Below, piece by piece: positions 34,512 through 43,158 of a DNA stretch of 64,000 nucleotides. The notes below the pieces were generated by a model. It searched no databases, had not been told where the DNA came from, and worked only from the letters and a program-made list of their open reading frames with translations. This DNA is from Sarcodiotheca gaudichaudii (Eukaryota > Rhodophyta > Florideophyceae > Gigartinales > Solieriaceae). Where the stretch lies: NCBI GenBank assembly GCA_032355985.1, contig JAUKVZ010000001.1, positions 124,001 through 188,000 on the forward strand, given 5' to 3'. Within the stretch, counting starts at the first letter, position 1, and every line of letters begins with the position of its first letter. Made by a program: the position numbers and the translations under genes.

Positions 34512-35825
34512 GTGAATCTGAAGACCTACCGCGCGGGATCCATCGCCGAGGCAGTTGGGCAGATCAAGAGGGATCTCGGACCCGACGCGGTCATTCTCCA
34601 CACGCGAACCACCAAGCAGGGGGGCTGGCTCGGGTTTGGCGCCAAGCCGGTGGTCGAAGTCACGGCCTCCGCCTCCGTGAACGTGCCGAGACGATCGAAA
34701 GCGAAGGCGAACCCGCAGGCGAAGCCGCAAACTTTGCGCAGTGCCGCCGCTGATGCGAGTCGATTCCCGGGTGTCGATGCGGAAAGCCGCACGATGCAGA
34801 CCGTGGATGTGCTGGACATCAAGGCGGCCTCACCAATGGCGACTTTGACCCGAGACGATGCTCCGGTGGCCGTCGCCGAGCCCGTGGCGACAGCCGCAGT
34901 GGCTGAAGCGAATCGGGAGATGAGCGTCGGCGAGGAGCTGCGTGGCGACATCGTCGCGATCAAGCAACTCGTCGGACGTGTGCTCCAGACGTCGGGCGCC
35001 AGTGGCCAGCCGATGATGCCGCAGGCGCTTTTTGATCGGTATCTGAAACTCATCGAAGCGGAAGTCGCGCGTGAGATCGCCGACGACGTCGCCAGCGCCG
35101 TCCGGGATGAGCTTTCCTGCGACGAGCTCGCGTGCGAAGAAGTCGTCCATCAGGCGGTATTGCGACGGCTGGAGAACTACATCCGCGTCGAGGACGACGT
35201 CCGCATGCCGGGTCGGATGGAGGATGGCAGGCCGCTGACCATCGCCCTGGTCGGCCCGACGGGCGTCGGCAAGACAACGACGATCGCCAAGCTGGCCGCC
35301 ACCTACAAGCTGCGGCATGGCAAGAGCGTCGGTCTGCTGACCTGCGACACGTACCGGATCGCCGCGGTCGAGCAGCTGCGAACGTACGCCAACATCATTG
35401 GGTTGCCCCTGAGCGTGGCGTTGACGCCGGGCGAGGTCAGAAGCGCGTGCGAGTCGATGTCGGGCGTCGATGTCCTGCTGATCGACACGGCAGGCCGATC
35501 ACAGCACGATACGGGCCGTCTTGATGAACTGAATGCCCTTCTCGAGGCCGCCCGGCCGCACGAGACGCATCTTGTGCTGTCCAGTGCGACGAGCCAGGCT
35601 GTGATGATTCGCTCTGCAGAGCGTTTTGCGGCGGTGGGGCCGAATCGCGTCATTTTCACGAAGCTGGATGAGGCCGTGAATTTCGGTGTGCTGGTCAATG
35701 CGGCCAGTAGAATCGACGCCCAACTGAGCTTCGTGACGACCGGGCAGGAAGTGCCTGATCACATCGAGCGAGGAAGACCGGATCGGCTCGCTCGCCTTGT
35801 GCTTGATGGCGCCGGAGTTCGGTGA
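34512..35825 (+). CDS. flhF: Flagellar SRP-like GTPase FlhF
   Basis: I place the start at the GTG at 34512, with GGAGGG about six bases upstream; the longer open frame upstream (from 34401) encodes an Arg-rich shadow. The 437-aa protein starts VNLKTYRAGSIAEAVGQIKR, the FlhF B-domain opening, has a variable linker, and then the NG domains with G1 GPTGVGKT (Lys254), DTAGRSQHD and TKLDEAVNFG. FlhF fixes the site of flagellar assembly, usually the pole. It is coupled to flhG by a TGATG overlap. Confidence 0.95.
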   Translation: MNLKTYRAGSIAEAVGQIKRDLGPDAVILHTRTTKQGGWLGFGAKPVVEVTASASVNVPRRSKAKANPQAKPQTLRSAAADASRFPGVDAESRTMQTVDVLDIKAASPMATLTRDDAPVAVAEPVATAAVAEANREMSVGEELRGDIVAIKQLVGRVLQTSGASGQPMMPQALFDRYLKLIEAEVAREIADDVASAVRDELSCDELACEEVVHQAVLRRLENYIRVEDDVRMPGRMEDGRPLTIALVGPTGVGKTTTIAKLAATYKLRHGKSVGLLTCDTYRIAAVEQLRTYANIIGLPLSVALTPGEVRSACESMSGVDVLLIDTAGRSQHDTGRLDELNALLEAARPHETHLVLSSATSQAVMIRSAERFAAVGPNRVIFTKLDEAVNFGVLVNAASRIDAQLSFVTTGQEVPDHIERGRPDRLARLVLDGAGVR

Positions 35826-36835
35826 TGCCGCTGCAGATGCCAGAGAAGACCTTCAATCCGACTGATGATCAGGCATCGCGCCTGCGCGCGCTGGTCGAGG
35901 AGTCTCAGCGAGCCGACTGGAACAGACGCCGCGCCGATGCCGCCCCGGCGGTTCAGCCTGCACGAGCCGCCAATGGCCGTCATCGGACGATTGCGATGAA
36001 TCCGCAGCCTGCCGCCAAAGCAAGGCCGGCGGTGCTTGCGATTGCGTCCGGCAAGGGAGGCGTCGGCAAGACGAGCACGGCCGTCAATCTTTCGGTGGCG
36101 CTCTCTCACATGGGCCGGCGCGTCACACTGCTGGATGGTGACATCGGATTGTCCAACGCCGACATGTTGTGCGGTGTGGATGCCCCGTACGACCTGACGC
36201 ATGCGCTTGATGGCGTCAAGAGCATGCGCGATGTGCTTGTGGAGGCGCCCGGCGGATTTCGACTGGCGTCCGGCGGCGCAGGAATCGCACGAGCGCGGCA
36301 GCGCGCTGCGGCGGATCGACACACATTGGCGCGACGACTGGAAGGACTCGAGTCCGACACGGATCTTGTGATCATCGATTGCGGGGCCGGCATCGGCGAG
36401 CAGGTGCTTTCATTTCTCTCGTGCGCAGATATGCGTCTGATCGTCACTACGCCGGAGCCGACGGCGATTGCCGACGCGTATGCATTGCTGAAGGTGATTC
36501 TGAAAGGATCGACCGGCTGGAGCGCCTCTCCGGCGCCCATGTTGCTGGTGAATCAGGTGGCTGATGGCGCTGAGGCGGCGCTGGTGCACCGGCGTATCGC
36601 TGGCGTGTGCGGGCGTTTTCTGGGCGTTGAGCCGAAGCTTGCGGGCTGGATCCCTCAGGATCCGCACGTGCGGCAGGCGGTGCGTGATCGCCGGCCATTC
36701 CTGCTGAATCGCCCCCGATGCCGTGCGTCGAAGGCGACGCGGGCTCTGGCCTCCCAGCTTGCGCGGCATGGTCGTGCGCAGGGTGGCGAGAAGGCCGAAG
36801 GAAGCTTCATCAGCCGTTTGTTCGGTCTGCGCTGA
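35825..36835 (+). CDS. flhG: Flagellar number regulator FlhG/FleN (MinD family ATPase)
   Basis: A 336-aa protein. An N-terminal segment (residues 12-30, NPTDDQASRLRALVEE) resembles the FlhG DQAxxLR helix that stimulates FlhF. The deviant Walker A is SGKGGVGKTS (Lys77 signature, Lys82), followed by LLDGDIGLSNADML and VIIDCGAGIG. The C-terminal tail is basic with a final helix. FlhG limits flagellar number together with FlhF. The ATG overlaps the flhF stop. Confidence 0.93.
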   Translation: MPLQMPEKTFNPTDDQASRLRALVEESQRADWNRRRADAAPAVQPARAANGRHRTIAMNPQPAAKARPAVLAIASGKGGVGKTSTAVNLSVALSHMGRRVTLLDGDIGLSNADMLCGVDAPYDLTHALDGVKSMRDVLVEAPGGFRLASGGAGIARARQRAAADRHTLARRLEGLESDTDLVIIDCGAGIGEQVLSFLSCADMRLIVTTPEPTAIADAYALLKVILKGSTGWSASPAPMLLVNQVADGAEAALVHRRIAGVCGRFLGVEPKLAGWIPQDPHVRQAVRDRRPFLLNRPRCRASKATRALASQLARHGRAQGGEKAEGSFISRLFGLR

Positions 36836-36852
36836 TGGTGCAGGCCCGGACG

Positions 36853-36865
36853 CGTGAATTTCACG
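36853..36865 (+). other. Short palindrome downstream of flhG
   Basis: CGTGAATTTCACG is a 13-base palindrome (6-base arms around a central T), 18 bases after the flhG stop. It could be an operator half of a helix-turn-helix regulator, or chance. Confidence 0.2.
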
Positions 36866-36947
36866 TGGTTTTGCTGAAGGTCCGTCCATTGAACTCCGAT
36901 CAATTCGATACCGAGGCGGCTGCTTTGTTAACCCGTCGGGAGAGAGC

Positions 36948-37229
36948 ATGAGCAGAGGCTCCGCCGCCAAACTCATTTCGGCCTGTTGCGGGCTGATCGG
37001 ATTCGCCGTCGCCATCGTCGCCGGCCTGGCGACAGGTGTTGAAGCTGGCGGCATCCTCTCGCGCGCCCTGATCGCGCTCCTCGTCTGTTATTTCGTCGGA
37101 ATGATCGTTGGCGCCGTCGGCCAACGCGCCGTCGCTGATGCGCTTCAGGGCCTTCACACTGAGGGTGATCCCCTGGCATCGGACAACACCTCCGGCGCCG
37201 GCGCGACTTCTGTCGAGACCGCTGCGTGA
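36948..37229 (+). CDS. Small two-helix membrane protein between flhG and fliA (93 aa)
   Basis: A short protein with two hydrophobic helices, residues 8-30 (LISACCGLIGFAVAIVAGLA) and 38-60 (LSRALIALLVCYFVGMIVGA), and a hydrophilic Gly/Ser/Thr-rich C-terminal tail of about 30 residues. GGGAGAGAGC precedes the ATG, which supports translation. I do not recognise the family. Its place between flhG and fliA suggests, but does not prove, a flagellar role. Confidence 0.65.
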   Translation: MSRGSAAKLISACCGLIGFAVAIVAGLATGVEAGGILSRALIALLVCYFVGMIVGAVGQRAVADALQGLHTEGDPLASDNTSGAGATSVETAA

Positions 37230-37288
37230 ACCGTTTTTCCACAGGGAGGCCGACTCGCACGCGCGGATGTATACTTTTTTCACTCGAA

Positions 37289-37310
37289 GTTCGTTCAAGG
37301 ATGAACGAAC
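37289..37310 (+). promoter_or_regulatory. Perfect 9-bp inverted repeat in front of fliA
   Basis: GTTCGTTCA-AGGA-TGAACGAAC is a perfect inverted repeat with a 4-base centre, 77 bases before the fliA ATG. A TATACT hexamer, like a -10 element, lies 13 bases upstream (37270-37275) without a clear -35. No T-run follows on either strand, so it is not an intrinsic terminator; an operator or an RNA hairpin in the fliA leader is more likely. Confidence 0.5.
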
Positions 37311-37386
37311 GGTCCGCACATCTGCTGAGGTCATGCCCCGACTGCGTGATCTCCCATGACTGGACGAGTCGGTCAAGGAGTTGACC

Positions 37387-38256
37387 ATGCCTGGCACGAA
37401 GTCCCCTTCGAGCGCTCCCAAGACGCGCAAAAAACGAGATCGAACACCCGGCAAGCCGAGTTCCCTGACACGTCAGGATCTTGAAGCGATGCCGATGGAA
37501 AAGGTGTGGATCACCTACCAGAAGGATCGGCCTGAGAACATCAGGAACTTCCTGATGGAGCGCTTCCTTCCGCTGGTGCGCTACAACGCAGAGCGCATCT
37601 ACGCGCGCCTTCCTGATGAAGTCGATATCGAAGATCTCATGTCCGCCGGGCTTTTCGGCCTGATGGATGCGATCGACGCCTTTGATCTCGAACGCAAAGT
37701 CAAGTTTGAGACGTATTGCGCCCCGCGTATCCGCGGCGCCATCCTTGATGAGCTTCGCGCCATGGACTGGGTGCCAAGGCTCGTGCGCCATCGCAGCGCC
37801 AAGGTTGACAACGCGCGCAATCGCCTCGAGATGCGTCTCGGCAGAGCGCCGACAAATGAGGAGATCTCCGAGCACCTCAACGTCGATCAGGAGGAGTACA
37901 AGAAGCTCAAGCGCGACTCCAGCGCCGTCGGCGTTGTCAGCCTGTCGCGCAACTGGCGTCCATCTGACAGCGGGCGTGAAGTGCGCGAGATTGATGTCAT
38001 CCGCGATGACTCGCAGGCGAATCCGCTTACGGAAACGCAGCGTCGTGATCTGAAGGATCTGATCACCAAGGGCCTCAGCCGTGCAGAGCGACTGATCGTC
38101 ATCCTCTATTACTACGAGGAGATGACGATGAAGGAGATCGGCGCCACGCTTGATCTCTCCGAGTCGCGCGTCAGCCAGATGCACAGCTCCATCCTGGCGC
38201 GGCTCAAGGCGCAGATGCAGTTCCGCTCCCGCGAGTTCGAGCCCACGGGCGTCTGA
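37387..38256 (+). CDS. fliA: Flagellar sigma factor FliA (sigma-28, FliA/WhiG family)
   Basis: I take the ATG at 37387 (a TTG six bases earlier is in frame), with AAGGAG upstream. The 289-aa protein has a basic N-terminal extension of about 40 residues not usual in enteric FliA. Region 2 reads LPLVRYNAERIYARLPDEVD, then IEDLMSAGLFGLMDAIDAFD and RKVKFETYCAPRIRGAILDE; the LR-MDWVPR stretch is typical of sigma-28. Region 4 ends EEMTMKEIGATLDLSESRVS. It directs late flagellar genes, which are outside this window. No flgM anti-sigma gene is visible here. Confidence 0.95.
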   Translation: MPGTKSPSSAPKTRKKRDRTPGKPSSLTRQDLEAMPMEKVWITYQKDRPENIRNFLMERFLPLVRYNAERIYARLPDEVDIEDLMSAGLFGLMDAIDAFDLERKVKFETYCAPRIRGAILDELRAMDWVPRLVRHRSAKVDNARNRLEMRLGRAPTNEEISEHLNVDQEEYKKLKRDSSAVGVVSLSRNWRPSDSGREVREIDVIRDDSQANPLTETQRRDLKDLITKGLSRAERLIVILYYYEEMTMKEIGATLDLSESRVSQMHSSILARLKAQMQFRSREFEPTGV

Positions 38257-38331
38257 GCCCATGACGACTTAGCCGGCCCGATTCAGACGGGCCTGCTTGA
38301 TCTTTCAGCCCCGGCAGGTTGTCATCTGACG

Positions 38332-38838
38332 ATGCGATCGGCCACCCATATTGCGCACGTCGGGCTCGGCTCGAATCTGGGCGATCGTGAACGCGCGATC
38401 GCAGAGGCGTTGCGGCTGCTCGATTTGTCTCCTCGGGTGAGCGTGCGAGCTGTCTCCTCGATGCATGAGACTGAAGCCATGGTCGCGCCGGGTGGAGCGC
38501 CTCAGGATCCCTATTTCAACGCGGCTGCCGAAATCGAAACGACGCGAGAACCGCTGGACCTGTTGCACCTGATGCTCGACATTGAGCGATCGCTTGGTCG
38601 TGAACGCGAACAGGGCACGCGCTGGACGCCGCGAACCATCGATCTTGATCTGTTGTATTTCGACGATGACATCATCGACGAGCCCGGGATTCGCGTTCCT
38701 CATCCGGGTCTGCACGAGCGGCGGTTCGTGCTCGCGCCCCTGGGAGAGATCGCGCCGAACAAGGCGCATCCGATTCTGGGGCTGACGACTCAAACGCTTC
38801 TGGAAAAGTGCATTGGCGAGCGGGCGCCCCATGCGTAG
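38332..38838 (+). CDS. folK: 2-amino-4-hydroxy-6-hydroxymethyldihydropteridine pyrophosphokinase
   Basis: A 168-aa HPPK of the folate pathway. The substrate-binding start HVGLGSNLGDRERAIAEAL, the region YFNAAAEIETTREPLDLL, the loop RWTPRTIDLDLLYFDDDII with the metal-binding DLD, and VPHPGLHERRFVLAPLGEIA are all family hallmarks. It transfers pyrophosphate from ATP to the pterin. Its stop overlaps the next gene by 8 bases. It begins 75 bases after fliA and belongs to a different functional group. Confidence 0.97.
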   Translation: MRSATHIAHVGLGSNLGDRERAIAEALRLLDLSPRVSVRAVSSMHETEAMVAPGGAPQDPYFNAAAEIETTREPLDLLHLMLDIERSLGREREQGTRWTPRTIDLDLLYFDDDIIDEPGIRVPHPGLHERRFVLAPLGEIAPNKAHPILGLTTQTLLEKCIGERAPHA

Positions 38839-40111
38839 CATGCAGAGCGTGAAGCATCGAAGCGCCATCTTCGCGACCGTGGCCTTGCTGGCCGTCCCCG
38901 CGCATGGGCAGTTTGAAATCGAGAAAGTCGAAGTCGATTCGATCGACACGCCGTCCTGGGTCAGCCGCAGCCTGCTTCGAAGAGGCGAGCAGCGGATCGA
39001 GCATGTCGGACTGACGGCGCTGCTCACGCGGTATCGCGTGGGCGAGTTCTACGACACGCTTGAGTTCACCGTCGAATCTCCGACGAAGCGGCGCACAGAA
39101 AGCGGTTTCGTGACGGGATCGGCGCGCGAACAGGTTGTCGCATTCGGTCTTGGTCATCTGACGGTCAAGGCCGAGTTTCTCGACCGGCGAGTCCGGCTGA
39201 CCGCAACGCACCAACTCACGCCCCATCTGTACTGGCAGCGCACGTCGGATACGCCGGATTTGTACACGGCCATCCAGGAGGAGATCCCGCTTGTGCCCTT
39301 CCCGCACGTGGGCATTGCTGTCGAAGGGGATCGCGGGATGACCATCACGCCGCCGATCTCCTTGTTTGAGACTATTGCGGATGTGGTCGCGATCTGGAAT
39401 TTGCCGCAGCAGACCGACGGCGGATCGCAGATCATGTATCTGCAGGACTCAGTTTCTGACATCTGGATGCTTGTCGACGGAGAATCGGGGGTGCTGCGTC
39501 GATTTCAGTGCGATGTTCGCGAGACGGGCGTTCGCATTGTTGTGCATGGTGACGCGGTTCCTGGCAAGACGTATGAGGATGTTACGTTTGACCTTGAAGG
39601 TCGGCGGCGCGTTCGACATCTCCGTGATCTCATGCCGGGTGTCGGCGATATGCCGCGTGGCGCCCCGGCGCCTCCGATGCCGCTGCTCAAGCTCTCCGGT
39701 GACGCAGCCGAACTGCCCTCAAGCGATCGCAGGCAGGCCATCATGCTCTATCGCGCCGATCATCTTGAGCAGGCTGTCGCTCTCGAAGCGGCGATGCAGA
39801 ATCGCATCTCATCGTTCAGCGAAGAAGGCGGTTCGCCACTGACGATGGTCGCCGTCTTCGAGCTCACCAGCGTCGCTGCTGTGGAGGAGCATGGCGAGAC
39901 ATGGGACGCGCAGTCGCGCGATTTGCTCTGGACCTACTCGGCGAAGGATTCCATTGATCGATTCGATCCAGCGGCGTCGCTCGTGCTCCTTCTGCTTGAT
40001 TCCGACGGCGTCATCCGGCACATCGAAGCAGGGAATACCGTTCCCGATGACGCCGCACTTCTGCGGCTTGAGGCGAATTGGCGCTCCATGAGTGATCAGG
40101 CGGACGACTGA
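38831..40111 (+). CDS. Secreted protein of unknown function with a thioredoxin-like C-terminus
   Basis: A 426-aa protein (start at 38831, or at the in-frame ATG at 38840). Residues 10-28 form a cleavable signal peptide (SAIFATVALLAVPAHGQ). The first 240 residues are strand-rich, with a stretch LFETIADVVAIWNLPQQTDG. The last 120 residues resemble a redoxin fold (MVAVFELTSVAAVEEHGETW, LVLLLLDSDGVIRHIEAGNT), but lack any CxxC; only one Cys is present in the whole mature protein. Exported, probably periplasmic. It overlaps folK by 8 bases and is followed directly by the oxidoreductase gene. The thioredoxin reading is inference. Confidence 0.7.
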   Translation: MRSMQSVKHRSAIFATVALLAVPAHGQFEIEKVEVDSIDTPSWVSRSLLRRGEQRIEHVGLTALLTRYRVGEFYDTLEFTVESPTKRRTESGFVTGSAREQVVAFGLGHLTVKAEFLDRRVRLTATHQLTPHLYWQRTSDTPDLYTAIQEEIPLVPFPHVGIAVEGDRGMTITPPISLFETIADVVAIWNLPQQTDGGSQIMYLQDSVSDIWMLVDGESGVLRRFQCDVRETGVRIVVHGDAVPGKTYEDVTFDLEGRRRVRHLRDLMPGVGDMPRGAPAPPMPLLKLSGDAAELPSSDRRQAIMLYRADHLEQAVALEAAMQNRISSFSEEGGSPLTMVAVFELTSVAAVEEHGETWDAQSRDLLWTYSAKDSIDRFDPAASLVLLLLDSDGVIRHIEAGNTVPDDAALLRLEANWRSMSDQADD

Positions 40112-43100
40112 TGTCGAGCGCTTCGGCGTCAGGACGTGATCGTGCGGCAAGCGCCGGCGTCAGCAGCTCGCTGACGATCTCGGCGCGACGTCAATCGACA
40201 CAAGCAGACGATCTCGAACGCGCGTTAAAGCATCGCATCAAGGGCGATGTTCGATTCGATCGGCATGATCGCATGCTGTACGCGACCGATGCTTCGCTCT
40301 ATCAGGTGGCGCCGATCGGCGTGGTCATTCCCGAGTCCATCGAAGATGCGGAAACAGCCGTACGCCTGTGCGCCGAGCGCGGCCTGGCCATCCTGCCTCG
40401 CGGCGGCGGCACCAGTCTCGCCGGCCAGGCGGTGGCAGACGCGGTGGTCGTGGATTTTTCCGCAAAGTGCACGAGTGTCGGTGAAGTCGACACGGCGCAT
40501 CGAAGTGTTCATGTCGAGCCCGGCGTCGTGCTGGATCAGCTCAACAACGAACTCTCGCGCCGCGGAGAGGCATTGATCTTCGGGCCGGATGTCGCAACGG
40601 CCTCGCACGCCAACATCGGCGGCATGATCGGCAACAATTCGGCCGGCGCCCGTTCAATCGTCTATGGACGCACTGTCGACAGGTTGCGCGCCGTCGATGC
40701 GATGCTGCTTCGCGCAGGCGGCCGAACGCATCGAACATGGCTTCGCCCGGGCGCGGCGATGCGTGATCCGGTGGTTCGAGAGGTCTCAGAACGTGTCATC
40801 GAAGTCGTTCGCCGGCACGCGACGCTCATTCGCGAGCGATTTCCGAAGATTCTTCGACATGTGGATGGGTACAACCTCGATCTGCTGCTGGATCAGATCG
40901 AACGCGATGGCGATGCGCTCGAGAATCTCAATCTTGCATCACTTGTCTGCGGCAGCGAGGGAACACTGGCCGTTACGCTCGGCGCTGAACTGGCATTGGA
41001 TCCGCGCCCAATCAAGCGTTCGCTCTGTCTGCTTGCCTATGCGAGTGTTGATGAGGCGCTGGCGCAGGTGAATCCGATCCTGACGACGAAACCTTCCGCT
41101 GTGGAGTTGCTCGATGACGTCGTGCTGGATCTGGCGGCAGGCAACATGGAGCAAAGTGCGAATCTCCAGGTGTTGCCCACCGTCGATGGCGAACTTCCGA
41201 AAGCCGTGCTGTACGTCGAGCATCAGGCGATTCATGACCTAAGCGAGATCGACGCGGCGCATGGAGCGTTGCGCGATGTTGTCGGTGATACGCCGTTGCG
41301 GAAACTTGAGACCGAGGAAGAATCCGGCCGTGCATGGCGTCTGCGCAAGGCGGGAGAGCCGCTTCTGCATGGACTGCCGGGACGCCGCAAGCCGCTTTCG
41401 TTCGTTGAAGATACAGCTGTATCGCCCGAGCGCCTGCCGGAGTTCGTCAAGCGTTTTCGTGAGATTGTCAGGCGTCATGGCGCGCGTGCGGCTTATTTTG
41501 CGCATGCGTCGGTCGGCTGTCTGCATATTCGACCGATGCTTGATCTTGGCGACTCGCTCGACCGGGCGCGCATGATTCGCATCGCCGAGGAAATCACGGA
41601 TCTCGTGTGTGAGTTCGACGGGGCTCTTTCCGGTGAGCATGGCGATGGTCGCGTACGCTCGCCGCTGCTGGAGCGTTACTTCGGTCCGGCGCTGATGCGC
41701 GCGTTTCGCGAGATCAAAGACATCTTTGACCCGGACAATCTTCTCAATCCGGGCAATATCGTCGGCGACAACTCGGCTGCGTCCATTGTGACGAACACGA
41801 GATCCGAGGAGGAATCGGATTCGGGCGTCTCGATGATGACGGACACCTACTTTGACTATTCCGATCAGCACGACTTCAAAGGCGCCGTGAATATGTGCAA
41901 TGGCGCGGGCGTCTGCCGCAGACAAACGGGCGGCACGATGTGCCCGTCGTATCGAGCGACGCTTGATGAACGTCATGCCACCCGTGGCCGCGGCAATGCG
42001 CTGCGCCTGGCGATCTCCGGACAGTTGCTTGAGCCGGGCGAGGCGCCGGAATCCAAGTGGAATGATGCGGCGACGCTGGAAACGCTTGATCTGTGTTTGT
42101 CGTGCAAAGCGTGCAAAGCGGAATGTCCGAGCAACGTCGATATGGCGCGCCTGAAGGCTGAGTATCACGGCCAGCGGCATCGCCACATGGGTCGGGCGCC
42201 AGTTCGTGCCAGAGTGTTCGGCGAAGCGCGCCTGGCGCTGTCCCTTGGATCCAAAGCGCCATGGCTGGCCAATGCGATCGGGGCGAGCGGCCTTGGGCGA
42301 CGTCTCATGAATCGGATCGCCGGGCTCGCGCCGGAACGGTCGCTTCCTCCCGCGGCGCGATCGCTGTATCGAGCATGGCCGAAGCTGACGCGCGGGCAGG
42401 ACCAGGGGCAACCGGCTGTCATTCTGTTTGCGGATTGTTTCTCGACGTTCAGCGAAACCTCCATCGGCGTCTCCGCGGCGCGGCTGCTGCAGACGTTCGG
42501 GTATCGCGTGCTGCTGCCGAAGACGGGTTGTTGTGCGCGTCCGATGATCTCGCAGGGATTGATGGACAGGGCTCTTGACGTTGCGGATTCGACGGCGGGG
42601 GCGCTGCTGCAGGCGCTCGATGAGAGCGGTGCGGAGTCCATCCTCGTGACGGAGCCATCGTGCTTGTCTGCGATCATTGATGACTGGCCGCAGCTTCGGA
42701 TGAGCACATCGCATGAGGATCGCATGCGTTTGGCGCAGCGCACGATGCTCGTTGAGGATTTCCTCGAGCGTGATTGGGACCGGCATCCGGACCGGCCGGT
42801 TGCGCCGACGGATCAAAGAGAAGTATTCATCCATCGCCATTGCCATCAGAAGGCGCTGCAGCCGCAGTGGTCGACCAATGCACTGCTGAGCCGGCTCAGC
42901 GGGGGCGGCGCCCGTGAACTGGAGACCGGTTGCTGCGGCATGGCGGGGGCGTTTGGCTTCACGGACGATCATTTCGACCTGTCCATGAAGATCGCAGAAC
43001 TTGATCTGGCGCCGGCATTGCGCGGAGCGAGCCCGGAGGCGATGATCGTTGCGGGCGGCGCGTCATGCCGCCATCAGATCCGGGATCTGCTGGCGATGGA

Positions 43101-43158
43101 GGCGCTGCATCCGGTCGAGGCGGCGCTTCAACTGATCGAAGAGGGAGGAGTATCATGA
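40111..43158 (+). CDS. YdiJ-like FAD-linked oxidase / Fe-S oxidoreductase fusion
   Basis: A 1015-aa two-part enzyme. Residues 40-560 are a PCMH-type FAD-binding domain (LAILPRGGGTSLAGQAVADA, GMIGNNSAGARSIVYGRTVD) with the oxidase C-terminal part (SGEHGDGRVRSPLLERYFGP). Then come two Fe-S cluster motifs: CNGAGVCRRQTGGTMCPSYR and CLSCKACKAECPSNVD. The last 300 residues carry CCG-type motifs (KTGCCARPM, ETGCCGMAGAFGF) as in GlpC/GlcF. The layout and length match YdiJ, about 1018 aa in E. coli, a D-2-hydroxyglutarate dehydrogenase. Substrate here could also be D-lactate or glycolate. The stop overlaps the peptidase gene by 4 bases. Confidence 0.9.
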   Translation: MSSASASGRDRAASAGVSSSLTISARRQSTQADDLERALKHRIKGDVRFDRHDRMLYATDASLYQVAPIGVVIPESIEDAETAVRLCAERGLAILPRGGGTSLAGQAVADAVVVDFSAKCTSVGEVDTAHRSVHVEPGVVLDQLNNELSRRGEALIFGPDVATASHANIGGMIGNNSAGARSIVYGRTVDRLRAVDAMLLRAGGRTHRTWLRPGAAMRDPVVREVSERVIEVVRRHATLIRERFPKILRHVDGYNLDLLLDQIERDGDALENLNLASLVCGSEGTLAVTLGAELALDPRPIKRSLCLLAYASVDEALAQVNPILTTKPSAVELLDDVVLDLAAGNMEQSANLQVLPTVDGELPKAVLYVEHQAIHDLSEIDAAHGALRDVVGDTPLRKLETEEESGRAWRLRKAGEPLLHGLPGRRKPLSFVEDTAVSPERLPEFVKRFREIVRRHGARAAYFAHASVGCLHIRPMLDLGDSLDRARMIRIAEEITDLVCEFDGALSGEHGDGRVRSPLLERYFGPALMRAFREIKDIFDPDNLLNPGNIVGDNSAASIVTNTRSEEESDSGVSMMTDTYFDYSDQHDFKGAVNMCNGAGVCRRQTGGTMCPSYRATLDERHATRGRGNALRLAISGQLLEPGEAPESKWNDAATLETLDLCLSCKACKAECPSNVDMARLKAEYHGQRHRHMGRAPVRARVFGEARLALSLGSKAPWLANAIGASGLGRRLMNRIAGLAPERSLPPAARSLYRAWPKLTRGQDQGQPAVILFADCFSTFSETSIGVSAARLLQTFGYRVLLPKTGCCARPMISQGLMDRALDVADSTAGALLQALDESGAESILVTEPSCLSAIIDDWPQLRMSTSHEDRMRLAQRTMLVEDFLERDWDRHPDRPVAPTDQREVFIHRHCHQKALQPQWSTNALLSRLSGGGARELETGCCGMAGAFGFTDDHFDLSMKIAELDLAPALRGASPEAMIVAGGASCRHQIRDLLAMEALHPVEAALQLIEEGGVS

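Noticed and set aside
41239-42972. 577-aa open frame on the - strand under the YdiJ-like gene
   Set aside because: Antisense to a gene with intact FAD and Fe-S motifs; the composition is Arg-rich and without domains.
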